A DNA stretch of 64,000 bases from Phyllobacterium zundukense (GCF_025452195.1 NZ_CP104973.1:1178001-1242000); one strand, 5' to 3'. Counted from the first letter of the stretch, positions 9,821 through 19,448 are shown. Translations and numbers: made by a program. Notes: generated by a model from the letters alone, not told the origin.

Positions 9821-9953
9821 CTGCTGTGCGCGGTTCGACAAGCTCACCATGAGGGATGTGGACTGATTGCAGACGCCAAACATCAAGCTTGGCGACTGTC
9901 ACTGCAATCCACTAATCTCCCTCATGGTGAGCTTGTCGAACCACGCACAGCAG
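9821..9953. repeat. palindromic repeat copy 1
   Basis: This is a 133-nt inverted repeat filling most of the gap between the converging leuC and queF stops. Outer arms of about 37 nt run CTGCTGTGCG-C/T-GGTTCGAC on through AAGCTCACCATGAGGGA, with one mismatch between arms. A second, weaker inverted pair lies inside (GTGGACTGATTGCAG against CTGCAATCCAC). It belongs to a family with copies near 25.3, 29.4, 52.6 and 53.7 kb. Confidence 0.9.
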
Positions 9954-9975
9954 TCGTGCCATCCGTTTAAGCGAA

Positions 9976-10434
9976 TCACCGCCCCCTATAGGCAGGGACA
10001 CCCTGGTCTGGCAGCCACAGACCTTCCGGTACCGGACCGGTCTGCCAGAACACATCGATCGGGATACCGCCGCGTGGATACCAGTACCCGCCAATGCGCA
10101 GCCACAAGGGCTTGACCGCTTCGACAATACGCTTGCCGATTCCGACGGTGCAGTCTTCGTGGAAAGCGCCGTGATTGCGGAAGCTGCCGAGAAACAGCTT
10201 GAGCGATTTGGACTCGACCAGCGTCTGGTCTGGCGCATAGTCGATCACAAGGTGGCCGAAGTCCGGCTGGCCGGTGACTGGACATAGCGAGGTGAATTCC
10301 GGGCAGGCGAAACGTGCGAGGAAAAGCGTTCCCGCCTGCGGGTTTGGGACTGCATCAAGGATCGCCTCATCCGGATGCTGCGGGATTTTGACATCCTTGC
10401 CGAGCATCGTCGCCTGTTCTGCATAATGACTCAT
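9976..10434 (-). CDS. queF: NADPH-dependent 7-cyano-7-deazaguanine reductase
   Basis: 152-aa QueF of the short (YkvM-like, unimodular) type, which reduces the nitrile of preQ0 to the amine of preQ1 for queuosine synthesis. The thioimide-forming cysteine is in [14 protein letters not shown], and the NADPH-binding QueF motif is [16 protein letters not shown]. Frames further upstream overlap queD and were rejected. The start ATG overlaps the queD stop by four bases (ATGA). Last gene of the leftward queC-E-D-F operon. Confidence 0.95.
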   Translation of the reverse strand: MSHYAEQATMLGKDVKIPQHPDEAILDAVPNPQAGTLFLARFACPEFTSLCPVTGQPDFGHLVIDYAPDQTLVESKSLKLFLGSFRNHGAFHEDCTVGIGKRIVEAVKPLWLRIGGYWYPRGGIPIDVFWQTGPVPEGLWLPDQGVPAYRGR

Positions 10435-10817
10435 GCTGCTTTCCTTTCCATCTCGAACTCGCCCTGATACTCGCAGCCTTCGCCGCAGGTGTCCCTGTAG
10501 ACGCCGACCTCGGCCAAACCGGGCAGAGACAATGCAAAGTGCCGCCACAGCCACACCGCAATGTTTTCAAGCGTTGGTGTTTCCAGCCCTTCGATCTCGT
10601 TGAGATAGCGATGATCGAGTTGCTCGTGCGCGCTGTCGAAGGCGCTTTTGACAGAGCCAAGATCGGAGATAAGGCCGGTCCTCGCATCCGGTTTTCCTTC
10701 CAGCGTTACGCGAACGCGAAAGCTGTGCCCGTGCAGACGCGTATTGATGTGTCCGTCCGGAAAGATGTGCGGCAAATGATGTGCCGCCTCAAACGTAAAT
10801 TCGTTGAAGATTCTCAT
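10431..10817 (-). CDS. queD: 6-carboxytetrahydropterin synthase
   Basis: 128-aa QueD of the 6-pyruvoyltetrahydropterin synthase family, converting dihydroneopterin triphosphate to 6-carboxytetrahydropterin. Zinc ligands lie in FEAAHHLP and RLHGHSF, the catalytic Asp-His in LDHRYLN, with [12 protein letters not shown] and a C-terminal [11 protein letters not shown]. The segment just before the second zinc motif reads [11 protein letters not shown], so Asn stands where E. coli QueD has its catalytic cysteine (GHKCGRLHGHS). The start at 10817 follows GAGG at six bases; the upstream ATG at 10835 has no such site. Confidence 0.92.
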   Translation of the reverse strand: MRIFNEFTFEAAHHLPHIFPDGHINTRLHGHSFRVRVTLEGKPDARTGLISDLGSVKSAFDSAHEQLDHRYLNEIEGLETPTLENIAVWLWRHFALSLPGLAEVGVYRDTCGEGCEYQGEFEMERKAA

Positions 10818-10903
10818 GGTTGTCCTCGTTCGCATTGGCGCAATACAGGCGCCCGCAAAAGCAATTCCAGCAAATCGGAATTGCGGTAAACAAAGGGCTT
10901 ACC

Positions 10904-11557
10904 TCAAGGCAAACCCAGTATCTTGTGTGTCTGCGTGCTCAGCCGCCAAAGCGGATGGGCGAGGCAATAGGCCGCTGCAGATGCCACATGCGCGGCGGTT
11001 TGCGCCGGATCACCGATGACGTCAAGAGGCTGCAAATAGAAATGCTCGAAGGAAAGCCGCTCGAACCGTGATGGATGTGCCTCGGCTTCCTTCTGCGGAA
11101 AGACCAGTTTGAGCTCGTTGCCGCTGGTCTGGACGAGCGGTGCTGCCGCCTTGGGCGATACACAGATCCAGTCGATCTCCGCCGGCGCCGCGATGGTGCC
11201 GTTGGTCTCGATACCCACTTCGAAACCGCGCGCGTGAAAGGCATTGATCAGCGGCGTGTCGAGTTGCAGCAGAGGCTCGCCGCCAGTGCAAATGACATAG
11301 GGCTTGCCGCCAGCATTTTGCGGCCAGGCTGCTGCCACCGCGTCAGCCAGAGCGTTGGCAGTCTTGAACTTGCCGCCGCCCGGACCATTCACGCCGACGA
11401 AATCCGTATCGCAGAACTTGCAGACCGCTTCTTCACGGTCGCGCTCGAGCCCGGACCACAGGTTACAGCCGGCAAAACGCATGAAGACGGCAGCACGGCC
11501 CGTATGATTGCCTTCACCCTGCAGGGTCAGGTAGATCTCCTTGACGGCGTAGGTCAT
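10904..11557 (-). CDS. queE: 7-carboxy-7-deazaguanine synthase
   Basis: 217-aa radical-SAM enzyme that contracts the ring of 6-carboxytetrahydropterin to 7-carboxy-7-deazaguanine. The cluster cysteines are C31, C46 and C49, spaced CX14CX2C ([11 protein letters not shown]...VCKFCDTDF) instead of the classical CX3CX2C; this longer spacing is known in some proteobacterial Que[13 protein letters not shown] is the GGE SAM motif and IETNGTI follows. The ATG at 11557 overlaps the queC stop (ATGA). A start nine codons upstream inside queC was rejected. Confidence 0.94.
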   Translation of the reverse strand: MTYAVKEIYLTLQGEGNHTGRAAVFMRFAGCNLWSGLERDREEAVCKFCDTDFVGVNGPGGGKFKTANALADAVAAAWPQNAGGKPYVICTGGEPLLQLDTPLINAFHARGFEVGIETNGTIAAPAEIDWICVSPKAAAPLVQTSGNELKLVFPQKEAEAHPSRFERLSFEHFYLQPLDVIGDPAQTAAHVASAAAYCLAHPLWRLSTQTHKILGLP

Positions 11558-12264
11558 GCGGCTTCTGCCTTGAACTTCTGCCACCCTTTCGAACGCAGTT
11601 CGCAGGCCGGACAGCTGTTACAGCCATAGCCCCACTCATGCCGCTGCGAACGATCGCCGAGATAGCACGTATGGGTGTGCTCGACGACCAGATCCAGCAA
11701 AGCTTCGCCGCCAAGATCTTGCGCAAGCGCAAAGGTCTCGGCCTTGTCGAGCCACATCAACGGCGTTTCGATCGTTATCCGGCGATCCAGCCCCAGCGAC
11801 AGCGCTACTTGCTGGGCCTTCAATGTGTCGTCGCGGCAATCGGGGTATCCGGAGTAGTCGGTCTCGCACATGCCGCCAACGATCACACGCAGGCCACGGC
11901 GGTAGGCCAGCGCAGCGGCAAGTGTGAAAAACAGCAGATTGCGGCCGGGCACAAACGTATTCGGCAAGCCGTTTTCCGCCATCTCGATCGCGATATCCTG
12001 GGTCATGGCTGTCGATCCAAGCTGGCCGATGATGCTTGCGTCAAGCATATGGTCGCCGCCAAGCTGCGCTGCCCATTGCGGAAATTTCCCGGCAAGGGCG
12101 CTACGGAATTGCCCGCGCACCTCGAGCTCGATCCGGTGCCGCTGGCCATAGTCGAAACCAACCGTTTCAACGCGGTCGAAGCGTGATAGTGCCCAGGCGA
12201 GACAAGTCGCCGAATCCTGCCCGCCAGAAAACAGGACGAGTGCGCCGTCAGAATTGCGAGCCAT
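11554..12264 (-). CDS. queC: 7-cyano-7-deazaguanine synthase
   Basis: 236-aa PP-loop ATPase that converts 7-carboxy-7-deazaguanine to preQ0 with ammonia. The P-loop is [13 protein letters not shown] (residues 10-22). Zinc cysteines lie at the C-terminus (CYLGDRSQ... then [15 protein letters not shown]). The start at 12264 follows GAGGTAG; 19 extra residues upstream lack a ribosome site. First gene of the leftward queCEDF operon, covering every step from dihydroneopterin triphosphate to preQ1. folE, tgt, queA and queG are not in the window. Confidence 0.95.
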   Translation of the reverse strand: MARNSDGALVLFSGGQDSATCLAWALSRFDRVETVGFDYGQRHRIELEVRGQFRSALAGKFPQWAAQLGGDHMLDASIIGQLGSTAMTQDIAIEMAENGLPNTFVPGRNLLFFTLAAALAYRRGLRVIVGGMCETDYSGYPDCRDDTLKAQQVALSLGLDRRITIETPLMWLDKAETFALAQDLGGEALLDLVVEHTHTCYLGDRSQRHEWGYGCNSCPACELRSKGWQKFKAEAA

Positions 12265-12345
12265 TATTACTACCTCTTCGATGAAGCGGCCCCCAATACA
12301 GGGCGCAGCTAACAGAGGCAAATCAAATCTTGACGCGAGGAGGCG

Positions 12346-12750
12346 CTATTCGCAGCCCGGATTGCCAAGAACCGGCGTTTCGTTGCGGTCGACACCATAC
12401 ATGTAACCGCGTCCTTGAATGACAAACGCGCTGTTGCAACCGCCGGTATTTGGCGCTGGGACGACACCTGCGACGAGCGGGTCGCTGACTGGCGAGATTA
12501 CCGAGGGGCCTTTACCGCGTTTGTAGACTGGCACCTGCCGCCGAATGTCCCGGCCCAGTTTGTCGGATTTCGCAGCAGCGGCACCCACAAAGATGATCTT
12601 CAGGCCTCCCGCCTCATGCAGGATCACATTGCCATATTCGTCGCCATAGCTATTGCCGGGATTGAAATCCTCTGCCGCCGCAATCTGCGAACTGATCGCG
12701 AGCGCCAGCGATAACAGCACTGAGCAGGCAAGATTCTTGTTCTGGAACAT
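12346..12750 (-). CDS. secreted protein of unknown function
   Basis: 134-aa protein with a clear signal peptide (LACSVLLSLALAISSQIAAA, cleavage near residue 27). The mature part has no family I recognise: it contains ILHEAGGLKIIFVGAAAA, VPVYKRGKG and two cysteines (GGCNSAFV and the C-terminal NPGCE) that could pair in the periplasm. The start at 12750 was preferred to one 10 codons upstream because GAGGTCGG precedes it. A CtrA-like box lies about 40 bases upstream. It is downstream-adjacent to queC's promoter region but in its own unit. Confidence 0.75.
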   Translation of the reverse strand: MFQNKNLACSVLLSLALAISSQIAAAEDFNPGNSYGDEYGNVILHEAGGLKIIFVGAAAAKSDKLGRDIRRQVPVYKRGKGPSVISPVSDPLVAGVVPAPNTGGCNSAFVIQGRGYMYGVDRNETPVLGNPGCE

Positions 12751-12787
12751 GGCCGACCTCGGATGCTCGAATTTCGTCAACCGAAGA

Positions 12788-12803
12788 TTAACCTTTTATT
12801 AAC
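12788..12803 (+). promoter_or_regulatory. candidate CtrA binding site
   Basis: TTAACCTTTTATTAAC matches the full CtrA consensus TTAA-N7-TTAAC. It lies 37 bases upstream of the secreted-protein start on the minus strand and 135 bases upstream of the rightward GNAT gene. Such sites arise by chance in AT-rich gaps, so this is only a candidate. Confidence 0.45.
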
Positions 12804-12937
12804 AATTGTCATCCGCTCAAAACCTAATCAAATCGATTTTCATCCCCGGTGCAGGTTGACGTGCTGACCGCAATCAACCAATCCTCCGATGTATAAGAAC
12901 ACCCTGCCGAGGCAGCCAAAAAGGGACGGATGTGACC

Positions 12938-13411
12938 ATGACCAAGAAAAGCGCGGACGAGCACGCCATCGACATTTCCTTGCTGCATCTCAGCCATGCC
13001 CACGAGTTCGCGCCTCTCCTCGCCAGTTATGCCCAGGCGTTGAAGCGCGGCGCACCGCGCCGTCCGGACGATTACTACGCGGAGAACCTGTTGCGGGATC
13101 GCACGGCGGAAATCGCGGGCGCCAGGCTCGATGGCGTTCTTGTTGGCTTCGTCATTTTCTACGATCTGCCCGAGCCGGTGTCCGGCATGCGGGCCGGTCA
13201 GGTCGATCATATCTATGTGCACCACGATCATCGCGGCAAAGGTATCGCCAAGGCTCTGATCGACGTGCTCGCCGACAAGGCGGAAGAACGTGGCTGGACC
13301 AAGCTTTCGCTGAATGCGCCGCGCGTGCCGGAAGATGGCCGCAAGCTATATGAACAGGTCGCGGCGCCGGCCGACTGGACCAGTTTCATCATCCGCTTCG
13401 GCAATCAGTAA
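12938..13411 (+). CDS. GNAT-family N-acetyltransferase
   Basis: 157-aa acetyltransferase. The acetyl-CoA motif A is VDHIYVHHDHRGKGIAKALID (beta-4 and the HRGKGIA pyrophosphate loop near residue 100), preceded by GVLVGFVIFYDL and followed by LSLNAPRVPEDGRKLYEQV, the usual GNAT end with the late aromatic. The substrate is unknown. GTG at 12932 and ATG at 12938 are both possible; the ATG has the better distance from AAGGGACGG. It is divergent from the secreted protein. Confidence 0.85.
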   Translation: MTKKSADEHAIDISLLHLSHAHEFAPLLASYAQALKRGAPRRPDDYYAENLLRDRTAEIAGARLDGVLVGFVIFYDLPEPVSGMRAGQVDHIYVHHDHRGKGIAKALIDVLADKAEERGWTKLSLNAPRVPEDGRKLYEQVAAPADWTSFIIRFGNQ

Positions 13412-13772
13412 CCCCGGGGGCAACTGCGGATTGTTACGGCACGATGAATATCCTGCAAACGACCCGTCCCGTCGCGTTCGACTATCGTATAAATGCCCGC
13501 CTTAACGTCGCTATTCGAGACTCACGCGATTTATTTTTGCAGGGCACGCGTGCCAGATTCGACCTCTGAAACAGGCGTTTTTACTGCTTTAAACGATTGA
13601 ATTCTAAGCAGAAACCTTATTGGCTTGCTATTCAAGCCAATTCGCCGCATGAGGGTGCGGAATGGGGCTTTGACGCAGTGCAAAAACCGGATTAAAACCC
13701 CTCTAAATTGCCTTTATCCAGCCTTTCGGCCCTGCCCGTCTAACCAGATGTGGCGCTACCCTCGGGGACGCT
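13412..13772 (+). promoter_or_regulatory. long leader region of the sdh operon
   Basis: These 361 bases without a gene precede sdhC. Two perfect inverted repeats stand out: the 12-bp palindrome GGCACGCGTGCC at 13543-13554, and at 13619-13641 a hairpin of nine pairs, ATTGGCTTG against CAAGCCAAT, around CTATT. There is no obvious run of T after either. The length suggests a long 5' untranslated region or an operator. No known riboswitch was recognised. Confidence 0.5.
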
Positions 13773-14171
13773 ATGAGCAAGACAAATCTACATGCAAACC
13801 GGCCGCTGTCGCCGCATTTGCAAATCTACAAACCAATTCCAACCATGGTCATGTCGATCGTCCACCGCATCACCGGCTCGGCGCTCTATGTCGGCACGCT
13901 GCTGGTCGCCTGGTGGCTGATCGCAACGGCGACAAGCGAGCGGCAGTTCGACATTGTCAACATGGTCTATGGTTCGTGGATCGGCCTTCTGGTTCTGCTC
14001 GGTTACACCTGGGCGCTTATTCATCACATGATCGGCGGCATACGCCATCTGATCTGGGATACCGGTCGCGGCCTCGAGAAGGACACGACCACGAAGATGG
14101 CCTGGGGTTCGCTCGTTCTTTCCGTCGCATTGACGATCCTGGTCTGGATCGTCGCATTCACCATAGCTTGA
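13773..14171 (+). CDS. sdhC: succinate dehydrogenase cytochrome b556 subunit
   Basis: 132-aa membrane anchor of complex II, carrying heme b and part of the quinone site with Sdh[13 protein letters not shown] (residues 10-21) is the family signature, followed by [12 protein letters not shown] with H31. There are three membrane helices. The heme-ligand region is [16 protein letters not shown] (H84/H85, H92). First gene of sdhCDAB; the spacing to sdhD is 10 bases. Confidence 0.95.
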   Translation: MSKTNLHANRPLSPHLQIYKPIPTMVMSIVHRITGSALYVGTLLVAWWLIATATSERQFDIVNMVYGSWIGLLVLLGYTWALIHHMIGGIRHLIWDTGRGLEKDTTTKMAWGSLVLSVALTILVWIVAFTIA

Positions 14172-14181
14172 GGAGGCGGAT

Positions 14182-14565
14182 ATGAGCGATATGCGCACGC
14201 CGCTTAAGAAAGTTCGCGGACTTGGTTCTGCGAAAGAAGGCACGGAACATTTCTGGCGTCAGCGCCTGACCGCGATGTCAAATATTCCGCTGATCCTGTT
14301 TTTTATCGGGTTGGTTCTGTCCCTGCATGGTGCAGGCTATGTCGAGACAAAGGCCGCCCTGTCCCACCCGCTGACCGCCATTGTGCTGTTGATGGTGCTC
14401 GTCTCCGGTCTCTATCACATGCGCCTCGGCATGCAGGTCATCATTGAAGATTATGTACACGGTGAAGGCGCGAAGGTCGTGCTTTTGATGCTCAATACGT
14501 TCTTCGCCCTTGGCGTCGGTATTGTCTGCATCTTTGCGATCCTCAAGCTGAGCTTTGGAGTTTAA
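14182..14565 (+). CDS. sdhD: succinate dehydrogenase hydrophobic anchor subunit
   Basis: 127-aa second membrane anchor of complex II. The N-terminus is polar ([20 protein letters not shown], the alphaproteobacterial SdhD pattern), then three helices. Helix two carries [18 protein letters not shown], with the histidine expected to ligate heme b and the following RxGxQxIIEDY motif. The start follows AGGAGGCG. sdhA starts eight bases after the stop. Confidence 0.95.
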   Translation: MSDMRTPLKKVRGLGSAKEGTEHFWRQRLTAMSNIPLILFFIGLVLSLHGAGYVETKAALSHPLTAIVLLMVLVSGLYHMRLGMQVIIEDYVHGEGAKVVLLMLNTFFALGVGIVCIFAILKLSFGV

Positions 14566-14573
14566 ACTCTACT

Positions 14574-16394
14574 ATGGCACCAACAGATAAAGCCTATAAA
14601 TTCGTCGACCATAAATTCGATGTGGTCGTCGTCGGTGCGGGTGGCGCCGGCCTGCGCGCCACGCTCGGCATGGCGGAGCAAGGCCTGAAGACAGCCTGCA
14701 TCACCAAGGTTTTCCCGACCCGTTCGCACACGGTTGCGGCGCAGGGCGGCATTGCTGCCTCGCTCAGCAATATGGGTGCCGATTCCTGGCAGTGGCATAT
14801 GTATGACACCGTCAAGGGTTCGGACTGGCTCGGCGATACGGACGCCATGGAATATCTGGTGCGGGAAGCGCCGGCCGCCGTCTACGAGCTCGAACATTAC
14901 GGCGTGCCTTTCTCGCGTACCGAAGAGGGCAAGATCTACCAGCGCCCCTTCGGCGGTCACATGATGAATTATGGCGATGGGCCACCCGTGCAGCGCACCT
15001 GCGCGGCGGCCGACCGTACCGGCCACGCCATCTTGCACACGCTCTATGGCCAGAGCCTGCGCCACAATGCGCAGTTCTTCATCGAATATTTCGCGCTCGA
15101 TCTCATTCAGGATGAAGAGGGTACGATCACAGGCGTTGTCGCCTGGAACCTCGACGACGGCACGATCCACCGCTTTGCCGCCAAGATGGTGGTTATGGCA
15201 ACGGGAGGCTATGGCCGCTCCTATTTCTCCGCAACGTCGGCGCATACCTGCACCGGCGATGGCGGCGGCATGGTCGCGCGCACGGGCTTGCCCCTGCAGG
15301 ATATGGAATTCGTCCAGTTTCACCCGACTGGCATCTATGGTGCTGGCTGTCTGATCACGGAAGGTGCGCGCGGCGAGGGCGGTTACCTCGTCAATGCCGA
15401 AGGCGAGCGCTTCATGGAGCGCTATGCACCCTCCGCCAAGGATCTGGCATCGCGCGACGTGGTTTCACGCTGCATGACGCTGGAGATCCGCGAAGGGCGC
15501 GGCGTCGGCAAGAACAAGGATCACATCTTCCTGCATCTGGATCACCTCGATCCGGCCGTCCTGCACGAGCGCCTGCCAGGCATCTCGGAATCGGCGAAGA
15601 TTTTTGCCGGCGTCGATCTCACCAAGGAGCCGATTCCGGTTATTCCGACGGTTCACTACAACATGGGCGGCATTCCGACCAATTATTGGGGTGAAGCGCT
15701 CAATCCGACTGCAGAAGATCCGGACCGCATCCAGCCCGGTCTGATGGCGGTGGGCGAGGCGGGTTGCGCCTCGGTGCATGGTGCCAATCGTCTCGGCTCC
15801 AATTCGCTGATCGACCTTGTGGTGTTCGGTCGCGCGGCTGCGATCCGCGCTGGCCAGGTGATCGATCGCAACGCCAAGATCCCGGACATCAATGAGGCTT
15901 CTGTCACGAAGATCATGGACCGCTTCGACCGCCTGCGTCATGCCAATGGCGGCATTCCGACTGCTGCGTTGCGCGAAAAGATGCAAAAGACCATGCAGGA
16001 AGATGCGGCGGTGTTCCGCACTTCGGAATCGCTGAAGTCGGGCGTGAACCGTATGGCACAGATCTGGAACGAGCTGCCGGATGTAAAGGTCACCGATCGC
16101 TCGATGATCTGGAATTCCGATCTGGTGGAAACGCTTGAGCTCGAAAACCTTATGGCCAATGCCATCACCACGGTCGTTGCAGCCGAAGCGCGCAAGGAAA
16201 GCCGCGGCGCGCATGCGCACGAGGATTTCCCCAACCGCGACGATGTCAACTGGCGCAAGCACAGTCTTGCCTGGCTGGCGCCGGATGGCAAGGTCACGCT
16301 GGGCTATCGTCCTGTTCACCTCGAGCCGTTGCTCAAGGAGGAGGATGGCGGCATCAGCCTCGCCAAGATCGCGCCGAAAGCGCGTGTGTACTAA
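14574..16394 (+). CDS. sdhA: succinate dehydrogenase flavoprotein subunit
   Basis: 606-aa catalytic subunit oxidising succinate to fumarate. The FAD fold starts with [19 protein letters not shown] (residues 17-35). The histidine that binds FAD covalently is H52 in [13 protein letters not shown]. Substrate-site residues lie in the [13 protein letters not shown] and [13 protein letters not shown] regions, and [19 protein letters not shown] contains the conserved arginine and serine. Length is typical. A 75-base gap, longer than the others in the operon, separates it from sdhB. Confidence 0.98.
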   Translation: MAPTDKAYKFVDHKFDVVVVGAGGAGLRATLGMAEQGLKTACITKVFPTRSHTVAAQGGIAASLSNMGADSWQWHMYDTVKGSDWLGDTDAMEYLVREAPAAVYELEHYGVPFSRTEEGKIYQRPFGGHMMNYGDGPPVQRTCAAADRTGHAILHTLYGQSLRHNAQFFIEYFALDLIQDEEGTITGVVAWNLDDGTIHRFAAKMVVMATGGYGRSYFSATSAHTCTGDGGGMVARTGLPLQDMEFVQFHPTGIYGAGCLITEGARGEGGYLVNAEGERFMERYAPSAKDLASRDVVSRCMTLEIREGRGVGKNKDHIFLHLDHLDPAVLHERLPGISESAKIFAGVDLTKEPIPVIPTVHYNMGGIPTNYWGEALNPTAEDPDRIQPGLMAVGEAGCASVHGANRLGSNSLIDLVVFGRAAAIRAGQVIDRNAKIPDINEASVTKIMDRFDRLRHANGGIPTAALREKMQKTMQEDAAVFRTSESLKSGVNRMAQIWNELPDVKVTDRSMIWNSDLVETLELENLMANAITTVVAAEARKESRGAHAHEDFPNRDDVNWRKHSLAWLAPDGKVTLGYRPVHLEPLLKEEDGGISLAKIAPKARVY

Positions 16395-16469
16395 AAGCAG
16401 TCCCAGGAAAAGTGGGTACCGGTTTTCCGTCTAGGATTGCGAAAGAACAAATAGAGAGACCAGAATATT

Positions 16470-17249
16470 ATGGTTGAACTTGCACTTCCCAAGAACTCGC
16501 AGATGCGGCCCGGCAAGACCTGGGATCGTCCGCAGGGAGCAAACAATCTGCGCGAGTACCGGATCTACCGCTGGTCGCCGGACGACGGCGAGAACCCGCG
16601 TATCGATACCTATTATGTCGATCTCGACGATTGCGGGCCCATGGTTCTCGACGGTCTGTTGTGGATCAAGAACCAGATCGATCCGACACTGACATTGCGC
16701 CGGTCGTGCCGCGAGGGCATTTGCGGCTCCTGCGCCATGAACATCGATGGCACCAATACGCTCGCCTGCACCAAGGGCATGGATGAGATCAAGGGCGCTG
16801 TGAAGGTCTACCCGCTGCCGCATCTGCCGGTCGTCAAGGATCTGGTGCCGGATCTGTCCAATTTCTATGCCCAGCATCGTTCGATCGAGCCGTGGCTGAA
16901 GACGGTTTCGCCCGAGCCAGCCAAGGAATGGCTGCAGAGCCACGACGATCGTGCCAAGCTCGATGGCCTTTACGAGTGCATCCTGTGTGCCTGCTGCTCG
17001 ACCTCATGCCCAAGCTACTGGTGGAATGGCGATCGCTATCTCGGCCCGGCAGTTCTCCTGCAGGCCTATCGCTGGCTGATTGACAGCCGCGACGAAGCAA
17101 CGGGCGAGCGTCTGGACAATCTGGAAGATCCGTTCCGGCTCTATCGCTGCCATACGATCATGAACTGCGCGCAGGCTTGCCCGAAGGGTCTTAACCCCGC
17201 CAAGGCAATCGCCGAAATCAAGAAGATGATGGTGGAGCGGCGGGTCTGA
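16470..17249 (+). CDS. sdhB: succinate dehydrogenase iron-sulfur subunit
   Basis: 259-aa electron-transfer subunit linking FAD to quinone. The 2Fe-2S cluster uses CREGICGSC and the later LAC. The 4Fe-4S and 3Fe-4S clusters use [16 protein letters not shown] and [17 protein letters not shown]. The protein is of normal length and ends in the usual [14 protein letters not shown]. Last gene of sdhCDAB; no clear terminator follows before the converging YkvA-like gene. Confidence 0.98.
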   Translation: MVELALPKNSQMRPGKTWDRPQGANNLREYRIYRWSPDDGENPRIDTYYVDLDDCGPMVLDGLLWIKNQIDPTLTLRRSCREGICGSCAMNIDGTNTLACTKGMDEIKGAVKVYPLPHLPVVKDLVPDLSNFYAQHRSIEPWLKTVSPEPAKEWLQSHDDRAKLDGLYECILCACCSTSCPSYWWNGDRYLGPAVLLQAYRWLIDSRDEATGERLDNLEDPFRLYRCHTIMNCAQACPKGLNPAKAIAEIKKMMVERRV

Positions 17250-17270
17250 TGCCGTCCCGGCCGAAGGAAG

Positions 17271-17645
17271 CTAGGCGGAATTCGGCCAGAAAACCCACAG
17301 CAACGCAATAGCCGCCAGCGTCCAGACCAGCACTACAAAGATCAGCCCCTCCTTGCTCACCGGTCTGGCGCGGCGCGTGGCTTCGTTCCGGAATTGGTGC
17401 ATGAGAGCGTCAGGCACAAGTTTGACCGCCAGCATGATGCCAAGCGGTACTATGATGAGATCGTCCAGATAGCCGATGATCGGAATGAAGTCCGGTATAA
17501 GGTCGATAGGGCTTAGAGCATAGGCGGCAACGCCCCCGGCGACTGCTTTCGCATACCACGGAACACGCGGATCACGCGCGGCGAGCCAGAGCGCAACGAC
17601 ATCGCGTTTGATGGTTCGCGCCCACTGTTTGAGCGATGCAATCAT
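17271..17645 (-). CDS. YkvA family (DUF1232) membrane protein
   Basis: 124-aa protein with the DUF1232 core AYALSPIDLIPDFIPIIGYLDDLIIVP (residues about 41-67), a motif of two short hydrophobic stretches, and a C-terminal membrane helix (IFVVLVWTLAAIALLWVFW). Function is unknown across the family. It converges with sdhB and lies downstream of osmC in the same direction, separated by a hairpin. Confidence 0.85.
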   Translation of the reverse strand: MIASLKQWARTIKRDVVALWLAARDPRVPWYAKAVAGGVAAYALSPIDLIPDFIPIIGYLDDLIIVPLGIMLAVKLVPDALMHQFRNEATRRARPVSKEGLIFVVLVWTLAAIALLWVFWPNSA

Positions 17646-17681
17646 AAGTTAAGTGATCCGGCCTATCGCCATACACAATAA

Positions 17682-17699
17682 CGGGCGCAAGAGCGCCCG
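17682..17699 (-). terminator. probable terminator after osmC
   Basis: CGGGCGC and GCGCCCG pair around AAGA. Read leftwards the hairpin is followed by TTATTGTGT, a poor T run. It lies 27 bases past the osmC stop, which supports a terminator role. Confidence 0.55.
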
Positions 17700-17726
17700 C
17701 AACTCATTCGGCAGGTTGGCTGACAA

Positions 17727-18155
17727 TCAAGCCAACTTTGCATCCAGAGTAAGTTCGATCGCGCCGAGCGCCTTTGACACCGGGCAGTTGGCCTTGGCTT
17801 TGTTGGCAAGCTCGCTGAAAGTCGCTGCATCGATACCCGGAACACTGCCGACCAAGATCAGCGCACTCTTGGTGATCGCGCCTTTGGCCGGATCAAGCGT
17901 CACGACCGCCTTGGCTTCGAGCTTTTCAGCCGGGGTGCCGTTTTCCGCCAGGAAGTGTGAAAGCTGCATGGCGAAGCAACCCGCATGGGCCGCACCGAGC
18001 AGTTCCTCGGGATTGGTACCGGAAGTGCCGCTTGCGTCCTCGAAACGCGCCTTGAAATTGTAAGGGAGACCCTTTAACGCGCCGCTTTGGGTGTCGAGCG
18101 TGCCTTGACCATCTTTCAGCGCGCCTTTCCAGATTGCTGTTGCTTGTCTGTCCAT
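17727..18155 (-). CDS. osmC: OsmC family peroxiredoxin
   Basis: 142-aa thiol peroxidase that reduces organic hydroperoxides. The two redox cysteines are in GAAHAGCFAMQLSHFL (near residue 60) and KANCPVSKALGAIELTLDA (near 125). The N-terminal beta part (AIWKGALKDGQGTL...TSGTNPEELLG) fits the OsmC rather than the Ohr branch. The start at 18155 follows GGGAGACGAC; an apparent extension of 52 residues upstream was rejected as non-coding. Confidence 0.9.
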   Translation of the reverse strand: MDRQATAIWKGALKDGQGTLDTQSGALKGLPYNFKARFEDASGTSGTNPEELLGAAHAGCFAMQLSHFLAENGTPAEKLEAKAVVTLDPAKGAITKSALILVGSVPGIDAATFSELANKAKANCPVSKALGAIELTLDAKLA

Positions 18156-18400
18156 TTGTCGTCTCCCTCGTGGTTGAAGTATCGAGCCGGCTGGTCTTCG
18201 ATAAAAGCATAACGCGCCGAGCATAGTGCAGTTCCGAGACAGATGCATGTCGGGAATTCGCTCAACCTTTGGCAGCAAGAAGAGAATCCCATATTGATGA
18301 AATGCTGTCATCAGGCTAAAAAAACAATTCCCTTATGGAACGGTCTCACACGCTTCCGTTCAGACTATTCAATTCTCATCGCCAGAACTGGAATCATCCC

Positions 18401-19441
18401 GTGAAACTGAAGAAACTCGGCAGGACCGATATCGACGTCACTGAAATTTGCCTCGGCACCATGACCTGGGGCGCACAGAACACCGAAGCCGATGCACACA
18501 GCCAGATCGACTATGCGTTGGATGCGGGTATCAATTTCATGGATACGGCGGAAGTCTATGCAATTCCGTCGAGCGCGGACACCTACGGCAAAACCGAAAG
18601 TTATATCGGCACGTGGTTCAAGAAGACCGGGAAGCGCGACAAATTCGTGCTGGCGTCGAAGATTTCCGGCGGCGGCAATAGCTGGATCCGCAATGGAACC
18701 CCGCCTGATCGCCAGAGCGTGCGTGAAGCGGTTGAAGGCAGTCTGCAGCGTCTACAGACCGACTATATCGATCTTTATCAGGTCCACTATGCCGCCCGCG
18801 GTCATTATCATTTCGGTACCGCATGGCAGTATGCACCGCAGAACCAGGACAAGTCGCAGGTCGTCGCGCAGATCGAAGAGACCCTGCAGGGGCTTGGCGA
18901 TATGGTCAAGGAAGGCAAGATCCGCCACGTCGGCCTGTCCAACGAAACGGCCTGGGGGATCGGTCAATGGCTCAAGCTTTCCGAGCGTCACGATCTGCCC
19001 CGCATTGCTTCTGTGCAGAACGAGTACAGCCTTATCCAGCGCGTCTTCGATCTCGATCTTGCCGAACTCAGCCATCACGAGGATGTCGGCCTTCTCGCCT
19101 ATTCGACGCTGGCTTCCGGCGTGCTGACCGGCAAATATCTCGATGGGAAAACGCCGGCGGGCACGCGCGGCTCGATTCAGCCGGGCGGTCTATGGCGCAA
19201 CAATGAATACTCCGCGCCTGCGGTTCGCGCTTATATTGAACTCGCCCGCAAGCACAATCTCGATGTGGCGCAGATGGCGATCGCCTTTGCGCTGTCGCGG
19301 CCGTTCATGACCTCGGTTATTATCGGGGCAACATCGATGGAGCAATTGAAGACCGATATCTGGGCAAGCCAGATCACGCTGCCACCGGAACTCCTCAGGG
19401 AGATAAACGCGATCTACCGCAGATATCCGCGACCGCTCTAG
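18401..19441 (+). CDS. aldo/keto reductase, Tas type
   Basis: 346-aa NADP(H)-dependent reductase with a TIM-barrel fold, the same length as E. coli Tas. Catalytic residues fit D-Y-K-H: MDTAEVYAIP (Asp, Tyr), VLASKISGGG (Lys) and YQVHYAARGHYHFG (His). The NADP-binding end is AIAFALSRPFMTSVIIGATS. The start is a GTG at 18401 giving MKLKKLGRTDIDVTEICLG, the usual family beginning; an ATG 22 codons upstream has no ribosome site. The substrate is unknown. Confidence 0.88.
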   Translation: MKLKKLGRTDIDVTEICLGTMTWGAQNTEADAHSQIDYALDAGINFMDTAEVYAIPSSADTYGKTESYIGTWFKKTGKRDKFVLASKISGGGNSWIRNGTPPDRQSVREAVEGSLQRLQTDYIDLYQVHYAARGHYHFGTAWQYAPQNQDKSQVVAQIEETLQGLGDMVKEGKIRHVGLSNETAWGIGQWLKLSERHDLPRIASVQNEYSLIQRVFDLDLAELSHHEDVGLLAYSTLASGVLTGKYLDGKTPAGTRGSIQPGGLWRNNEYSAPAVRAYIELARKHNLDVAQMAIAFALSRPFMTSVIIGATSMEQLKTDIWASQITLPPELLREINAIYRRYPRPL

Positions 19442-19448
19442 AGCAAGT

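Noticed and set aside
9821..9953. GGTTCGAC/GGTTCGAA strings that resemble a tRNA T-loop
   Set aside because: They are the arms of the palindromic repeat; no acceptor, D or anticodon stem can be drawn.
12265..12345. A preQ1 riboswitch ahead of queC
   Set aside because: The short gap lacks the class I stem plus A-rich tail or the class II fold.
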